This document shows, piece by piece, positions 43,115 through 51,428 of a stretch of DNA of 64,000 nucleotides. Every line of letters starts with the position of its first letter. Position 1 is the stretch's first letter. Below the pieces are notes generated by a model. The model searched no databases. It saw nothing but the letters and a program-made list of their open reading frames with translations, and was not told the DNA's origin. A program made the position numbers and the translations under genes. Source of the stretch: JANXQZ01 sp038225555 (GTDB taxonomy: Bacteria; Acidobacteriota; Terriglobia; Bryobacterales; Bryobacteraceae); assembly GCA_038225555.1 (NCBI GenBank), contig JBBRRB010000003.1:213942-277941 (forward strand), written 5' to 3'.

Positions 43115-43579
43115 ATGCGAGGAAAAGGACAACGCGGGCTCACCTTAATCGAGCTGATTGTAGCGTTCACAATCCTGATGCTGCTTTCGGCCATGGCGAT
43201 TCCCTTGGCGCGCTACAGGATTCGGCGCGAGAGGGAACAGCAATTGCAACACGCGCTGTTGGAAGTTCGCAATGCGGTGGATAAGTACAAGGACGCGTCT
43301 GATGCAGGCACGCTGGGCCCGGTGAAATTGGGGACGGACGGTTATCCGGAGACTCTGGACATTTTAGTAGAAGGAGTGAAGGCGTCCGGGCAGGTGGACA
43401 AGAAGATCAAATTTCTCCGCCACATCCCCAAGGATCCCATGACGAATTCCCGCGATTGGGGAAAGCGGAGCACGCAGGACGATCCAAAGGGAAACTCATG
43501 GGGAGGGCAGAATGTTTTTGACGTATTTACCAAGAGCACGGAAAAGGCACGCGATGGAACTCCCTATTCAGAGTGGTAA
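43115..43579 (+). CDS. Type II secretion/type IV pilin-like pseudopilin
   Basis: A 154-aa prepilin with the leader and methylation site RGLTLIELIVAFTILMLLSA, cleaved after Gly and with Glu5. The C-terminal part (LGTDGYPETLDILVEGVKA, HIPKDPMTNSRDWG, GTPYSEW) is the GspG-like layout. It starts 1 base after the secretin stop. Major-pseudopilin-like; probable part of the same secretion machine. Confidence 0.9.
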   Translation: MRGKGQRGLTLIELIVAFTILMLLSAMAIPLARYRIRREREQQLQHALLEVRNAVDKYKDASDAGTLGPVKLGTDGYPETLDILVEGVKASGQVDKKIKFLRHIPKDPMTNSRDWGKRSTQDDPKGNSWGGQNVFDVFTKSTEKARDGTPYSEW

Positions 43580-43976
43580 GCGAAGCGTTCGGCGGGGTTT
43601 GCTCGGCTTCACGCTGATCGAGTTGATGATCGTGATGGCGATTATCGCGATCATCATGTCGATCGCCGTGCCGATTTATAATCGTTCGATCACGCGAGCC
43701 AAAGAGAGCGTTTTGAAGAACAACCTTTTCACGCTGCGAACGGTGATCGACGAGTACACGTACGACAAGCAGAAGGCCCCGCAGAGTTTGCAGGATCTGG
43801 TCAGCGAGGGCTATTTGCGGCAAATTCCGACGGATCCGGCGACGGGGACCAGCGATTGGGTGCCGGTGATGGAGGACGCCCTGAATGCGGTGAACCAGAG
43901 CGAGCCGGGAATTTTCGATGTAAAGAGCGCATCGGATAAGACGAGTCTGGAAGGGACGCGTTACGCGGACTGGTGA
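43554..43976 (+). CDS. GspG-like pseudopilin, second copy
   Basis: From the ATG at 43554 (AAAAGG six to seven bases upstream) a 140-aa prepilin: RRGLLGFTLIELMIVMAIIAI, then KAPQSLQDLVSEGYLRQIPTDPATGTSDWV and the ending GTRYADW. An earlier ATG (43512) is possible but gives a very long leader. It overlaps the 3' end of the first pseudopilin. The two proteins share the TxYxxW C-terminus and likely assemble together. Confidence 0.88.
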   Translation: MELPIQSGKRSVRRGLLGFTLIELMIVMAIIAIIMSIAVPIYNRSITRAKESVLKNNLFTLRTVIDEYTYDKQKAPQSLQDLVSEGYLRQIPTDPATGTSDWVPVMEDALNAVNQSEPGIFDVKSASDKTSLEGTRYADW

Positions 43977-44022
43977 GATTTCGGCAATGCTAGACTATGA
44001 GGTAGAAGTTCCCGCCTAATAC

Positions 44023-44096
44023 TCCCCGATCGTCTAATGGTAGGACAGCGGCCTTTGGAGCCGTGAATCGTGGTTCGAATCCATGTCGGGGAGCCA
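44023..44096 (+). tRNA. tRNA-Gln (anticodon UUG)
   Basis: A complete 74-nt cloverleaf: acceptor TCCCCGA pairs with TCGGGGA, D-arm with AATGGTAGGA, anticodon loop CTTTGGA giving TTG (UUG) for CAA, T-loop TTCGAAT, discriminator G and an encoded CCA at 44094-44096. Its 3' end marks the left border of the recombinase island. Confidence 0.96.
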
Positions 44097-44340
44097 CTAC
44101 ATTTCCCTCCTAACTCGAAGGGCCGGTTTTGTTGACAGCAGCACCCGTCGGTTTTCTCAACCGTATCCGCAACATTCCGCACGTTTTTGCGTTCTGCGCG
44201 TTCTCTCCAGTTGGAAGAGAGGCTTCCTGGGAGGGCGCGCTCCACCCCCGGGTTGAGGCCGAACCCCACGTTTTCGCTTGCGAATTCTCTGGTTTCTCCA
44301 GTTGACAGGTCGCGTTTGTTGACAGCCCCGTCCAATCTGG
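44091..44340 (+). repeat. Island-border repeat, copy 1
   Basis: About 250 bases starting inside the tRNA-Gln 3' end (GAGCCACTAC) are repeated at 48671-48922, by eye about nine in ten positions the same. The repeat holds three GTTGACAG boxes (44131, 44301, 44318) and ends about 80 bases before a serine recombinase gene. It also covers most of the non-coding stretch 44097-44421; no ORF here looks real. Shared sequence on one side of a 10-base core is what tandem integration of related elements would leave. Confidence 0.85.
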
Positions 44341-44421
44341 GAGACCACACGGAACGGGTTTCCAAATCGGCTCTCGGACGATTACCATGAGAGCGGATGA
44401 TTAGCGGCGAATCGCTTTCCG

Positions 44422-45630
44422 ATGGGTGACCTGGCGGACTTCCTGCTGGCCGGCGGACGGCTGGTTCGCTGCGCCATCTACACCCGGCAATCGGTGAGTT
44501 CAGATGACGGCCTTTCCTCATGTCAGGTTCAGTTCGAGACCTGCGAGTCCTTTGTGCGTTCCCAGCGCGCGGTGGGCTGGCTTCTGCTGCCAGAACGGTT
44601 CGATGACGAAGGCTATTCCGGCGCAACCTCCGAGCGCCCAGCACTTCAGAGGCTGCTAGCGCTCGTTCGGGCCCGCACGGTGGATCAGGTCGTGATCCAT
44701 CGGTTGGACCGGCTTTCGCGCAGCGTGCTCGGCTGCGCCACGCTGTTTCAGGAATTGCGAAAGTTCGGTGTCGGCCTGGTCATCGTTACCGCGAGAGAGC
44801 TTGGGCATAACGCCCACGACGGCTTGGTCCTGAACATACTCGCGTCCTTCGCCGAGTTCGAACGCGAGATGATCGGGGGGAGAATCGCGGAGTCCCGTGC
44901 CCGGCTCAAGGCCCGTGGGCTGCGCATTGCAGGTGCAGTGCCTTTCGGTTTCAAGGCGGATCCCCGAACCAAGCAACTGGTGCTGGTCGAGGAGGAAGCT
45001 GTCATGGTGCGGTGGATGTTCGAGCGCGCTGCAGCGGGTGAGACGCCCGCCGCAATAGCCGCCGCGGCAAACGCCCAGAGCTGGAAGACGAAGTTGCGGA
45101 CCGACCGTCGAAGCGGCCGGCAGCATGGGGGCAACATCTGGACTGCGCGCCAAATAGTCGCTACCTTGCGCAATCCGGTCTACATCGGTCAGTTCAGGGA
45201 GAAGCAAGGGATGCGGTTCGGAAAACACGACCCAATCGTGACGAATGACAAGTTCGCCGCTGCGGCCGCTCAACTCGAAGCAAGGCGGACTCGAACGCCG
45301 GGGAAGCGCTACGAGATCGACTGGCCTTTGAAAGGCCGCATCCTCTGCGCGATCTGCGACAGACCCATGAGCCCGCACACGATCCGCTATCGGAACGTCC
45401 TTTACCGTTACTACCGGTGCCGGTCGACAGCGGGGGGCCGGGCGCCATGTGGGCACCAGATTTCAGCGCAAGCAATCGAGAATTCCGTGGAGGGGAACAT
45501 CTCTCACCGACTTGAGCAAGAATCGCAGATTTGGGATTTGATTGACGTCGTCATCTACGATCACCGCACTGGGGGAATCCGTGTCCGGTTGATCCCGCCA
45601 GTTGAAGGTGAACAAGGCGCTGGAACGTGA
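44422..45630 (+). CDS. Serine recombinase (resolvase/invertase family) 1
   Basis: A 402-aa recombinase. The catalytic domain has CAIYTRQSVSSDDGLSS with the nucleophile Ser, HRLDRLSRSVLG and FAEFEREMIGGRIAESRA; then the recombinase domain (GLRIAGAVPFGFKADPRTKQ, LRNPVYIGQFRE) and a zinc ribbon (CAICDRPMSPHTIRY...CRSTAGGRAPCGHQ). No long coiled coil is present. It sits at the tRNA end of the island and probably catalysed its integration. Its 3' end converges with higA, 5 bases apart. Confidence 0.92.
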   Translation: MGDLADFLLAGGRLVRCAIYTRQSVSSDDGLSSCQVQFETCESFVRSQRAVGWLLLPERFDDEGYSGATSERPALQRLLALVRARTVDQVVIHRLDRLSRSVLGCATLFQELRKFGVGLVIVTARELGHNAHDGLVLNILASFAEFEREMIGGRIAESRARLKARGLRIAGAVPFGFKADPRTKQLVLVEEEAVMVRWMFERAAAGETPAAIAAAANAQSWKTKLRTDRRSGRQHGGNIWTARQIVATLRNPVYIGQFREKQGMRFGKHDPIVTNDKFAAAAAQLEARRTRTPGKRYEIDWPLKGRILCAICDRPMSPHTIRYRNVLYRYYRCRSTAGGRAPCGHQISAQAIENSVEGNISHRLEQESQIWDLIDVVIYDHRTGGIRVRLIPPVEGEQGAGT

Positions 45631-45635
45631 CGCTG

Positions 45636-46040
45636 CTACACGAACAGATCGACAGGCACGAGGAGGAGTTCGGCGAGCTGCTTGGCCTGGGCTTTACTAA
45701 TGCTGCGCCTGCCGTTCAGGATCTCCGATACACGGCTCTTAGGCAGTACGGTCCAGAGGTCGCTCGGCTTCATATTCTTCTCCTCGAGCAGGTAGGCCAA
45801 CATCTCGTGCGGTTTGGCCTTTGGAAGCGGGTGGGCCCGATTTTCGTATTCCTCGATCAGGATGCTGAGCAGTTCCAGGAGCCGGCCCTCCTCCTCGGAA
45901 ATCTCATCCTCCGGTTTTTCCATGAAGGCTGCGGCGGCACCGAGCAGGCGGCGGTATTCCTCTTCCGTTCGGATGGCGACGGGCAGAGTCACATCGAGAA
46001 GCTTTCGATATTGACGTTCGTCGAGTGGCGTAGCGCTCAT
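45636..46040 (-). CDS. higA: HigA-type antitoxin
   Basis: A 134-aa COG5499-like antitoxin with a C-terminal helix-turn-helix (MLAYLLEEKNMKPSDLWTVL, SRVSEILNGRRSISKAQAKQ). The ATG at 46040 overlaps the higB stop (ATGA). It should neutralise HigB and repress the operon from the palindrome upstream. Order toxin-then-antitoxin is typical of higBA. Confidence 0.88.
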   Translation of the reverse strand: MSATPLDERQYRKLLDVTLPVAIRTEEEYRRLLGAAAAFMEKPEDEISEEEGRLLELLSILIEEYENRAHPLPKAKPHEMLAYLLEEKNMKPSDLWTVLPKSRVSEILNGRRSISKAQAKQLAELLLVPVDLFV

Positions 46041-46324
46041 AGTTTCCATTTCCCCTTGTCGTATGCGGCATGCGTGAGGATGTGCCGGATGTAGACGATC
46101 TGCCATCGGTGCTTGATCACTGAGATGAGCCGATACTTGTTTCCGCCGATGTTGAATACCGTGAAGGTATCCACAGCGTCGGCGTGCGGAAAGTCGGCAC
46201 GAACATCGGCCAAATGTCTCCATGCGGCTCGCTTGGTTATGCTGTGCCAGTGCAGCAGCGACTCCAACGCGTCCTTGTGCGTCTTGCTGAATTCGGTGAT
46301 CGCCGCCTTACTGATGATCCTCAC
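46037..46324 (-). CDS. higB: HigB-type mRNA interferase toxin
   Basis: A 95-aa toxin from a GTG at 46324: starts RIISKAAITEFSKTHKDALE, the classic HigB opening, then WRHLADVRADFPHADAV, FNIGGNKYRLISVI and IYIRH-type VYIRHILTHAAYDKGKW. The open frame runs further upstream but crosses the operator palindrome and repeat DNA and is not coding there. HigB cleaves mRNA on the ribosome. Confidence 0.88.
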   Translation of the reverse strand: MRIISKAAITEFSKTHKDALESLLHWHSITKRAAWRHLADVRADFPHADAVDTFTVFNIGGNKYRLISVIKHRWQIVYIRHILTHAAYDKGKWKL

Positions 46325-46332
46325 CGCCTCCA

Positions 46333-46351
46333 GGTTACCAAAACGGTAACC
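46333..46351. promoter_or_regulatory. Palindromic operator of higBA
   Basis: GGTTACC-AAAAC-GGTAACC is a perfect 7-base inverted repeat with a 5-base centre, 8 nt before the higB start. Its position and symmetry fit a HigA dimer binding site for autorepression. Confidence 0.7.
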
Positions 46352-46414
46352 GAAGCGCAAGGGCAGCTTGTTCGACGCCTGATGGCTGCTGACTGGACTG
46401 CCGGGATGGCGGGG

Positions 46415-46470
46415 CATTCGGCAATTCTCCGTTTTCTCCGGTTGACAGATTGCCTTGTTGACAGGGGGGC
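46415..46470 (+). repeat. Partial third copy of the island repeat (3' part only)
   Basis: This stretch aligns with the last 55 bases of the border repeat: TTCTCC...TTTCTCCGGTTGACAG then CTTGTTGACAG. GTTGACAG boxes lie at 46441 and 46457, 16 nt apart (17 in the full copies). It precedes the decayed recombinase at 46594 as copy 1 precedes recombinase 1. Confidence 0.7.
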
Positions 46471-46593
46471 CTTGTTGGCGGCCCAAGGTTAGGATTTCCA
46501 ACCCGGTGCGCCACAGGATATCCTGGGATGAGAAAGGCATCTGCAAATGCCTTTCCGAGAACCAATCTGCGGCCCGATTCCGTCGTGGCGCCC

Positions 46594-47827
46594 ATGCGAA
46601 CGCCGCTTCGTTGCGCCATTTACACACGCCAATCCGTGATCTCTGACGACGGTCTTTCGTCGTGTCAGATCCAGTTTGAGTGATGCGATCAATTTGTGCG
46701 TTCGCAGCGCTCTAACGGCTGGCTCCTCATCGAAGAACGTTTTGAGGATGACGGGTATTCAGGCGCAACCTCCGATCGTCCCGCGCTTCAACGGGTATGA
46801 AACCTCATCCGAAAACGGGAAGTGGACCGGCTTGTGCTTTTATCGATTGGATCGGCTTTCCCGCAGCCTGCTCGGGTGCGCCAGCATCCTTCACGAGCTT
46901 CGGGAATGCGGAGTCGGCTTGGTGATTGTCACCACTCCGGAACTTGGGAATTCTGCGCAGGACGGCTTCCTGCTGAACATCCTCGCGACCTTCGCGGAAT
47001 TCGAGCGCGAGATGATCGCCTCGCGCATCGCCGAAGCCCGTGTCCGCTTGAAAGCCCGGGGGCTGCGGATCGCTGGCGCTGTGCCGTTCGGCTATGAAGC
47101 CGACCCACGGACGAAGCAGTTGCTGCAAAGCGCGAGTGAAGCGGCGGCGGTGAAGCGGATGTTCGACCAAGCTGCAGCCGCAAAGATGCCGGCGGAGATT
47201 GCCGATGCGGCCAACGCCAAAGGCTGGCGAACGAAGGCGACCATCGCGCGCCGGACGGCCAAACACCACGGAGGTAATCTGTGGACAGCGCGTCAACGGA
47301 TCGCAACGCTGCGGAACCCTGTCTATCTGGGGTTGTTCCGGGATAAGGGCGACTTCCGGATCGGCGATCACGAGGCGATCGTCACCCACGAGTTGTTCGC
47401 CGCTGTTTCAGCGAAGCTTGAGGCGCGCCGAACACGAAGGTCGGGAACACGCTACCATATCGACTGGCCGTTGAAGGGTCGCATCACCTGCGCGGTCTGC
47501 GGCACGCCGATGTCGGCGCACACCATCCGGTATCGAAACTTCCTTTATCGTGATTACCGATGCCGCTCGATAGCCGGAGGGCAGCGGCCTTGCGGGCATC
47601 AAATTTCCGCACCCGATATCGAGGGTGCGGTGCGGCAGAACTTGGAAATTCTTTGGGACAACCATTTGGACGAGGATCAGATCCGGGACTTTGTCGAGAG
47701 CGTCGTCTATGATCACCGCGATCAAAGCGTGCGCGCGACGTTCATGCGCCCGCCTGCGCCTGCCACCGATCCGGATTCCAAGAAGTCGAAATTCCACTTG
47801 GCAAGCGCAAACGCCGCACTGCGTTGA
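46594..47827 (+). pseudogene. Decayed serine recombinase 2
   Basis: Starting at an ATG at 46594 the frame reads RCAIYTRQSVISDDGLSS, parallel to recombinase 1, but hits TGA at 46681 and TGA at 46798 and then a one-base insertion in the T-run at 46838-46841. Past it, YRLDRLSRSLLGCASILHEL onward is intact to 47827 with FAEFEREMIASRIAEAR, GLRIAGAVPFGYEADP and the zinc ribbon. The ORF seen from 46676 has a false N-terminus in a shifted frame. Paralogous to recombinase 1 over its full length; it can no longer make an active enzyme. Confidence 0.88.
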
Positions 47828-47856
47828 AGACCGGCTGACGATGGCGATTGACGTTA

Positions 47857-48249
47857 TTAGAGTGAGATCAGCCGGAGTTTCCGAACGTGCTCAAAATCTC
47901 GCCGGTTGTTTGTTGCCAGTGGGGCGTTGAGGGCTACTGCGGTGGCAGCAATCCAAGCGTCTTGCGGGCTCATGGGTCGGCCTGCGGTTCGTGCATCAGC
48001 GCGAATCCGCGCCCAGACCGTACAAAGTCGTTGTCCGCGTAGACCAATTCGAAATGTTGAATGAACTGTTCGAGTAGAAGGCGACGGCGATTACCCCAAC
48101 CTGCCGAAATCGCGCCCATGCGCAATTCCGCAATTGTCATAAAGGAGAGAATCAGTTCAGAGCCGCGCACGGCATCGGCAGATTGCTGCGCCAGGGAATC
48201 AATTGAATAGATAGGAGGCGACGTCGGTGTCGACAACAATCCGGCTCAT
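47857..48249 (-). pseudogene. vapC: Frameshifted VapC-type PIN toxin
   Basis: The ATG at 48249 gives SRIVVDTDVASYLFN and then a stop; the next part (LAQQSADAVRGSELILSFMT, IAELRMGAISAGWGNRRRLL) is in another frame; and a third frame gives LCTVWARIRADARTAGRPMS and the conserved PQDAWIAATAVALNAPLATN. The pieces join in order into one PIN protein with acidic residues in VDTD, AEL and PQDAWIA. Two frameshifts (near 48205 and 48032) inactivate it. It overlaps the intact antitoxin gene by ATGA. Confidence 0.85.
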
Positions 48250-48431
48250 TCCGGAGAGGAATGCTCAGTAGACTGACGGCGGTCCGCGTAGATGGCCGCC
48301 ACAAAGCGATCCGTCTCATCATCCGGCGCTGGATCGACGCACCGCAAGAGATCCTCGAACGAAAAGGGTTGCGGCCCAACGACAACGGGCTTGTAGCCGG
48401 CATTCAAGAGATCTTGCACTTCGTCGTTCAT
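48246..48431 (-). CDS. VapB-like antitoxin (61 aa)
   Basis: A 61-aa protein from ATG 48431: MNDEVQDLLNAGYKPVVVGP, SFEDLLRCVDPAPDDETDRF, RRQSTEHSS. It overlaps the start of the broken vapC (ATGA), the standard order antitoxin then toxin. The N-terminal DNA-binding motif is not a textbook AbrB or RHH form, so the family is uncertain; position is the main evidence. A stretch upstream (48432-48670) holds no gene I can see. Confidence 0.6.
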   Translation of the reverse strand: MNDEVQDLLNAGYKPVVVGPQPFSFEDLLRCVDPAPDDETDRFVAAIYADRRQSTEHSSPE

Positions 48432-48670
48432 TTTGCCGCTCCTGAAAGAAAGTATAACGCTCCGGCCATTCTTTTGCGCTCCTAGCGTAAGGCATCGCAG
48501 AACTCCGCGCAGAAGGGGCTGAATCCTGCGCAGCCAGTTGTACCTGGTGGGATGCCGGACCAAGCCATAAATGCGGAATTCGATTTTGGGGACGCGGGAA
48601 TGGCCCGACTTTCTATTTGTTTTAGCAAGTTACGAGGAGGCCGTTAATGACACTGTGGCAGGTAAGAGTT

Positions 48671-48922
48671 GAGCCACTACTTTTCCCTCCTAACTCGAAG
48701 GGGCCGGTTTTGTTGACAGCAGCCCCTGTCGGTTTTCTCGCCTGTATCCGCAACATTCCGCAAGTTTTTGCGTGCTGCGCAGTCTCTCCAGTTGGAAGAT
48801 AGGCTTCCTGGGAGGGCGCGCTCAACCCCCACGGTTGAGGGAGAACCCCACGTTTTCACGTGCGAACTCTCTGGTTTCTCCAGTTGACAGGAAGCGTTTG
48901 TTGACAGCCCCGTCCAACCCGG
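48671..48922 (+). repeat. Island-border repeat, copy 2
   Basis: Begins with the same GAGCCACTAC core as the tRNA-Gln 3' end and runs parallel to copy 1 for about 250 bases, including GTTGACAG boxes at 48712, 48883 and 48900; one more box lies at 48963 just outside. The rest of 48923-49127 has no convincing gene. It precedes the DUF2924-recombinase module. Confidence 0.85.
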
Positions 48923-49127
48923 ACAAACAAACCTGCACATTTTCCAACTCGCCTGAGTATTAGTTGACAGGGTGCAAAAGCACCCCGGAACATCAGACAG
49001 CGGGCAGGCCGCCAAGCGGGACTCGTTGTGGGTGCTGGACATTGGATCAAGCAACCACGGCGGCATGCGCCTTCTCTGTCCACGCCCACATAGTTCTCGC
49101 CAGGCTGCACGCCCTGGAGGCGGACAC

Positions 49128-49337
49128 ATGCAGCGAGACGAAGAACCCAGTGTTGACGATGCCATAAAGGACATTGCCGGGTTGCTGGCCGCGGCGTATC
49201 GGCGACGGGCAGCCATCCGACTTGTTCGCGCAGCACCAGAGCCGTTCCCGTCAACAGAGGAACTTGCTATTTCGGTCGAACCGAGCGTTCATGAACTGAC
49301 GTTGACACGTCAGAGAAAGGAGTCATTAAGATCATGA
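49128..49337 (+). CDS. Small protein preceding DUF2924 (69 aa)
   Basis: ATG at 49128 with an excellent Shine-Dalgarno (GGAGG ending 6 nt upstream). The product has DAIKDIAGLLAAAYRRRAAI and ends in TRQRKESLRS; its stop overlaps the DUF2924 start (ATGA). Small proteins with a GLLAAAYRR-type helix are common just before DUF2924 in such modules, so it is likely real. Function is unknown. An open frame upstream to 48972 lacks support. Confidence 0.7.
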   Translation: MQRDEEPSVDDAIKDIAGLLAAAYRRRAAIRLVRAAPEPFPSTEELAISVEPSVHELTLTRQRKESLRS

Positions 49338-49846
49338 AGAAACCTAGCGGGCTGCCAGAAATCGGGGATCTGCCGATGATGAGCGCACATCAGTTGCAGG
49401 CCGTGCACCGGGAACTGTTCGGAGCGCAGCATCCGATTGCAAACTGCCAGCACCTAAGGCGGAAAATCGCTTGGCACTTGCAGGCAGCGAAAGGCGGAGG
49501 CCTTCCGGAATCGGTCCGGCAATACGCAATCGCCGTTGCGCGCGGAACAGAGTTGCGCGTGCGCATCTCGGAGAACGCATCCCGGCGACAAGCTGGGCTC
49601 CCTTTGGAGCAGACGGCGACGACGACCGTGATTCAGACATGGGATGCCCGGCTGCCAATGCCGGGAAGCTTAATCGTGAAGAAGTACAAGACCCAGACCG
49701 TGGTGGTGAAGGTTCTAAACGAGGGCTTTGAATACGATGGCCGTCGATTCGCCTCGCTCAGCGCGGTCGCGGGTGAGTTAACCGGCACCCGCTGGAATGG
49801 CTTTGCGTTCTTCGGGCTGGAGAAGGAGGCACGCCGTGCGCGGTGA
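49334..49846 (+). CDS. DUF2924 protein
   Basis: A 170-aa DUF2924 protein: LQAVHRELFGAQHP, CQHLRRKIAWHLQAAKGGG, and the C-terminal IVKKYKTQTVVVKVLNEGFE with SLSAVAGELTGTRWNGFAFF, a domain shared with RAMA/Phd-type DNA-associated proteins. It precedes large serine recombinases in many proteobacterial and acidobacterial elements and probably helps recombination or its control. Its end overlaps the recombinase start by 11 bases. Confidence 0.92.
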   Translation: MKKPSGLPEIGDLPMMSAHQLQAVHRELFGAQHPIANCQHLRRKIAWHLQAAKGGGLPESVRQYAIAVARGTELRVRISENASRRQAGLPLEQTATTTVIQTWDARLPMPGSLIVKKYKTQTVVVKVLNEGFEYDGRRFASLSAVAGELTGTRWNGFAFFGLEKEARRAR

Positions 49847-51419
49847 AAGCAATCCGAAGAAAAAGGGGACCGGCCTCGCGGCACGGGCAGGGGTGCGCTG
49901 CGGAATCTACACGCGGAAGTCGACGGACGAAGGCCTCGACCAGGCTTTCAACACTCTGGACGCGCAGCGCGAGGCCGCGGAGTCGTTCATCAACAGCCAA
50001 AGGCAGGAAGGATGGGTGGCGTTGCCGCAGAAGTACGACGACGGAGGCTATACCGGTGCCAACATGGATCGACCGGCGCTGAAGCGGCTCCTTGCCGATA
50101 TCCAATCCGGTACCGTGAACTGCGTGGCGGTGTATAAAGTGGACAGGCTTTCGCGATCACTTCTCGATTTCGCGCGGATCATGGAGATCCTCGATAAGCA
50201 CGGCGCGACGTTTGTGTCGGTGACGCAGCAGTTCAATACGACCAGTTCCATGGGCCGTCTCACCTTAAACGTCCTGCTCTCATTTGCCCAGTTCGAGCGG
50301 GAGATGATTTCTGAGCGCACCCGCGACAAGATGGGCGCCGCGCGGCGAAGAGGCAAGTGGGTGGGCGGCAACCCTGTGCTGGGCTATGACGTCGCCCCGC
50401 AAGGCGGCTCCCTGGCGGTAAATCAGGAGGAGGCGCACCGGGTTCGCGAGATCTTCGCGCTATACCTAGAGTTAGGATCACTGATCCCAGTGGTGGAAGA
50501 GCTCGACCGTCGCGGATGGCGGATGAAATCCTGGACGACGCGCGAGGGCCGGCAGGCGGGCGGAAAGCCGATTCCCAAGAATAGCCTCTACAACCTGCTC
50601 ACGAACATGATCTACCTGGGCAAAGTCGAGTACGGCGGCCAAGTCTACGAGGGCGAGCAGGAGCGCATTATCGATGAGGAGACCTGGAACAAGGTGCAGA
50701 GTGCCCTCAACCGGAACGGCAGACGCGGCGGCCGCAACATCGGCAACAAGTACGCCGCCTTACTCAAAGGACTGGTACGATGCGGCACCTGCGACGTGGG
50801 CATGGTGCACACATACGTCAATAAGAAGGACAAGCTGTACCGCTACTACGTGTGCGTGAAAGCCCACCAGCGGGGCTGGGCGCAATGCGAGACGCGATCC
50901 GTCTCTGCTCCCGCCCTGGAGAACGCCGTGCTGGAGCAACTACGCGGTATTGGGCGCAGTCCTGCGATGCTGCGTGAGGTCCTGCGGCAACTCAATGAGC
51001 ATCGCCTGAAAGGTTCGGCGGAACTCGAAAACGAGAAGGCGGACATCGATCGGGAACTCAAAAAGATCGCTCAGGAGATGAAGGCGTCCGTTTCAATGGT
51101 CGGCAAAGCAGGTCCTGCCTCCGATCTCGCGACCGATCGTCTGGCCGAACTCCAGGATCGAGTGTCGCACCTCAACAGCCGGCTGGCCGAGCTTCGCCAA
51201 CAGTTGGCAGCAATCGAAGCAGAAGGCGTCGACACCAAAGATGTGGAGGACGCTCTCCTTGAGTTCGATTCGCTTTGGGAGCAGTTGTCTGCGTGGGAGC
51301 AGGAGCGGTTCATCCGCATACTGGTCGAGCACGTCCGTTATGACCGCAAGACCGGGACGGTGACCCTTGGGTTTCGCTCTCGCGGAATCAAAGAGTTTTG
51401 CACTTGGCACCAGCCCTGA
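49836..51419 (+). CDS. Large serine recombinase 3 (site-specific integrase)
   Basis: A 527-aa large serine recombinase. GTG 49836 follows AAGGAGG by about 6 nt. The catalytic domain has CGIYTRKSTDEGLDQ with the nucleophile Ser, VYKVDRLSRSLLDFA, FAQFEREMISERTRDKM; the recombinase domain LLTNMIYLGKVEYGGQ; a zinc ribbon (CGTCDVGMVHTYVNKKDKLY...C); and a coiled coil (about 395-470, ENEKADIDRELKKIAQEM). It is of a different subfamily from recombinases 1 and 2. Likely mobilises the second element of the island. Confidence 0.95.
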   Translation: MRGESNPKKKGTGLAARAGVRCGIYTRKSTDEGLDQAFNTLDAQREAAESFINSQRQEGWVALPQKYDDGGYTGANMDRPALKRLLADIQSGTVNCVAVYKVDRLSRSLLDFARIMEILDKHGATFVSVTQQFNTTSSMGRLTLNVLLSFAQFEREMISERTRDKMGAARRRGKWVGGNPVLGYDVAPQGGSLAVNQEEAHRVREIFALYLELGSLIPVVEELDRRGWRMKSWTTREGRQAGGKPIPKNSLYNLLTNMIYLGKVEYGGQVYEGEQERIIDEETWNKVQSALNRNGRRGGRNIGNKYAALLKGLVRCGTCDVGMVHTYVNKKDKLYRYYVCVKAHQRGWAQCETRSVSAPALENAVLEQLRGIGRSPAMLREVLRQLNEHRLKGSAELENEKADIDRELKKIAQEMKASVSMVGKAGPASDLATDRLAELQDRVSHLNSRLAELRQQLAAIEAEGVDTKDVEDALLEFDSLWEQLSAWEQERFIRILVEHVRYDRKTGTVTLGFRSRGIKEFCTWHQP

Positions 51420-51428
51420 CGGAGAAAT

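Noticed and set aside
44091..44340. Possible structured RNA (retron or group II-like) in the border repeat
   Set aside because: No reverse transcriptase or long conserved hairpins; linkage to the tRNA core and recombinases explains it better as an attachment-region repeat.
46676..46850. N-terminus of the 383-aa recombinase ORF
   Set aside because: The first 50 or so residues are out of frame; the true reading from 46594 matches recombinase 1 but has two stops and a shift.
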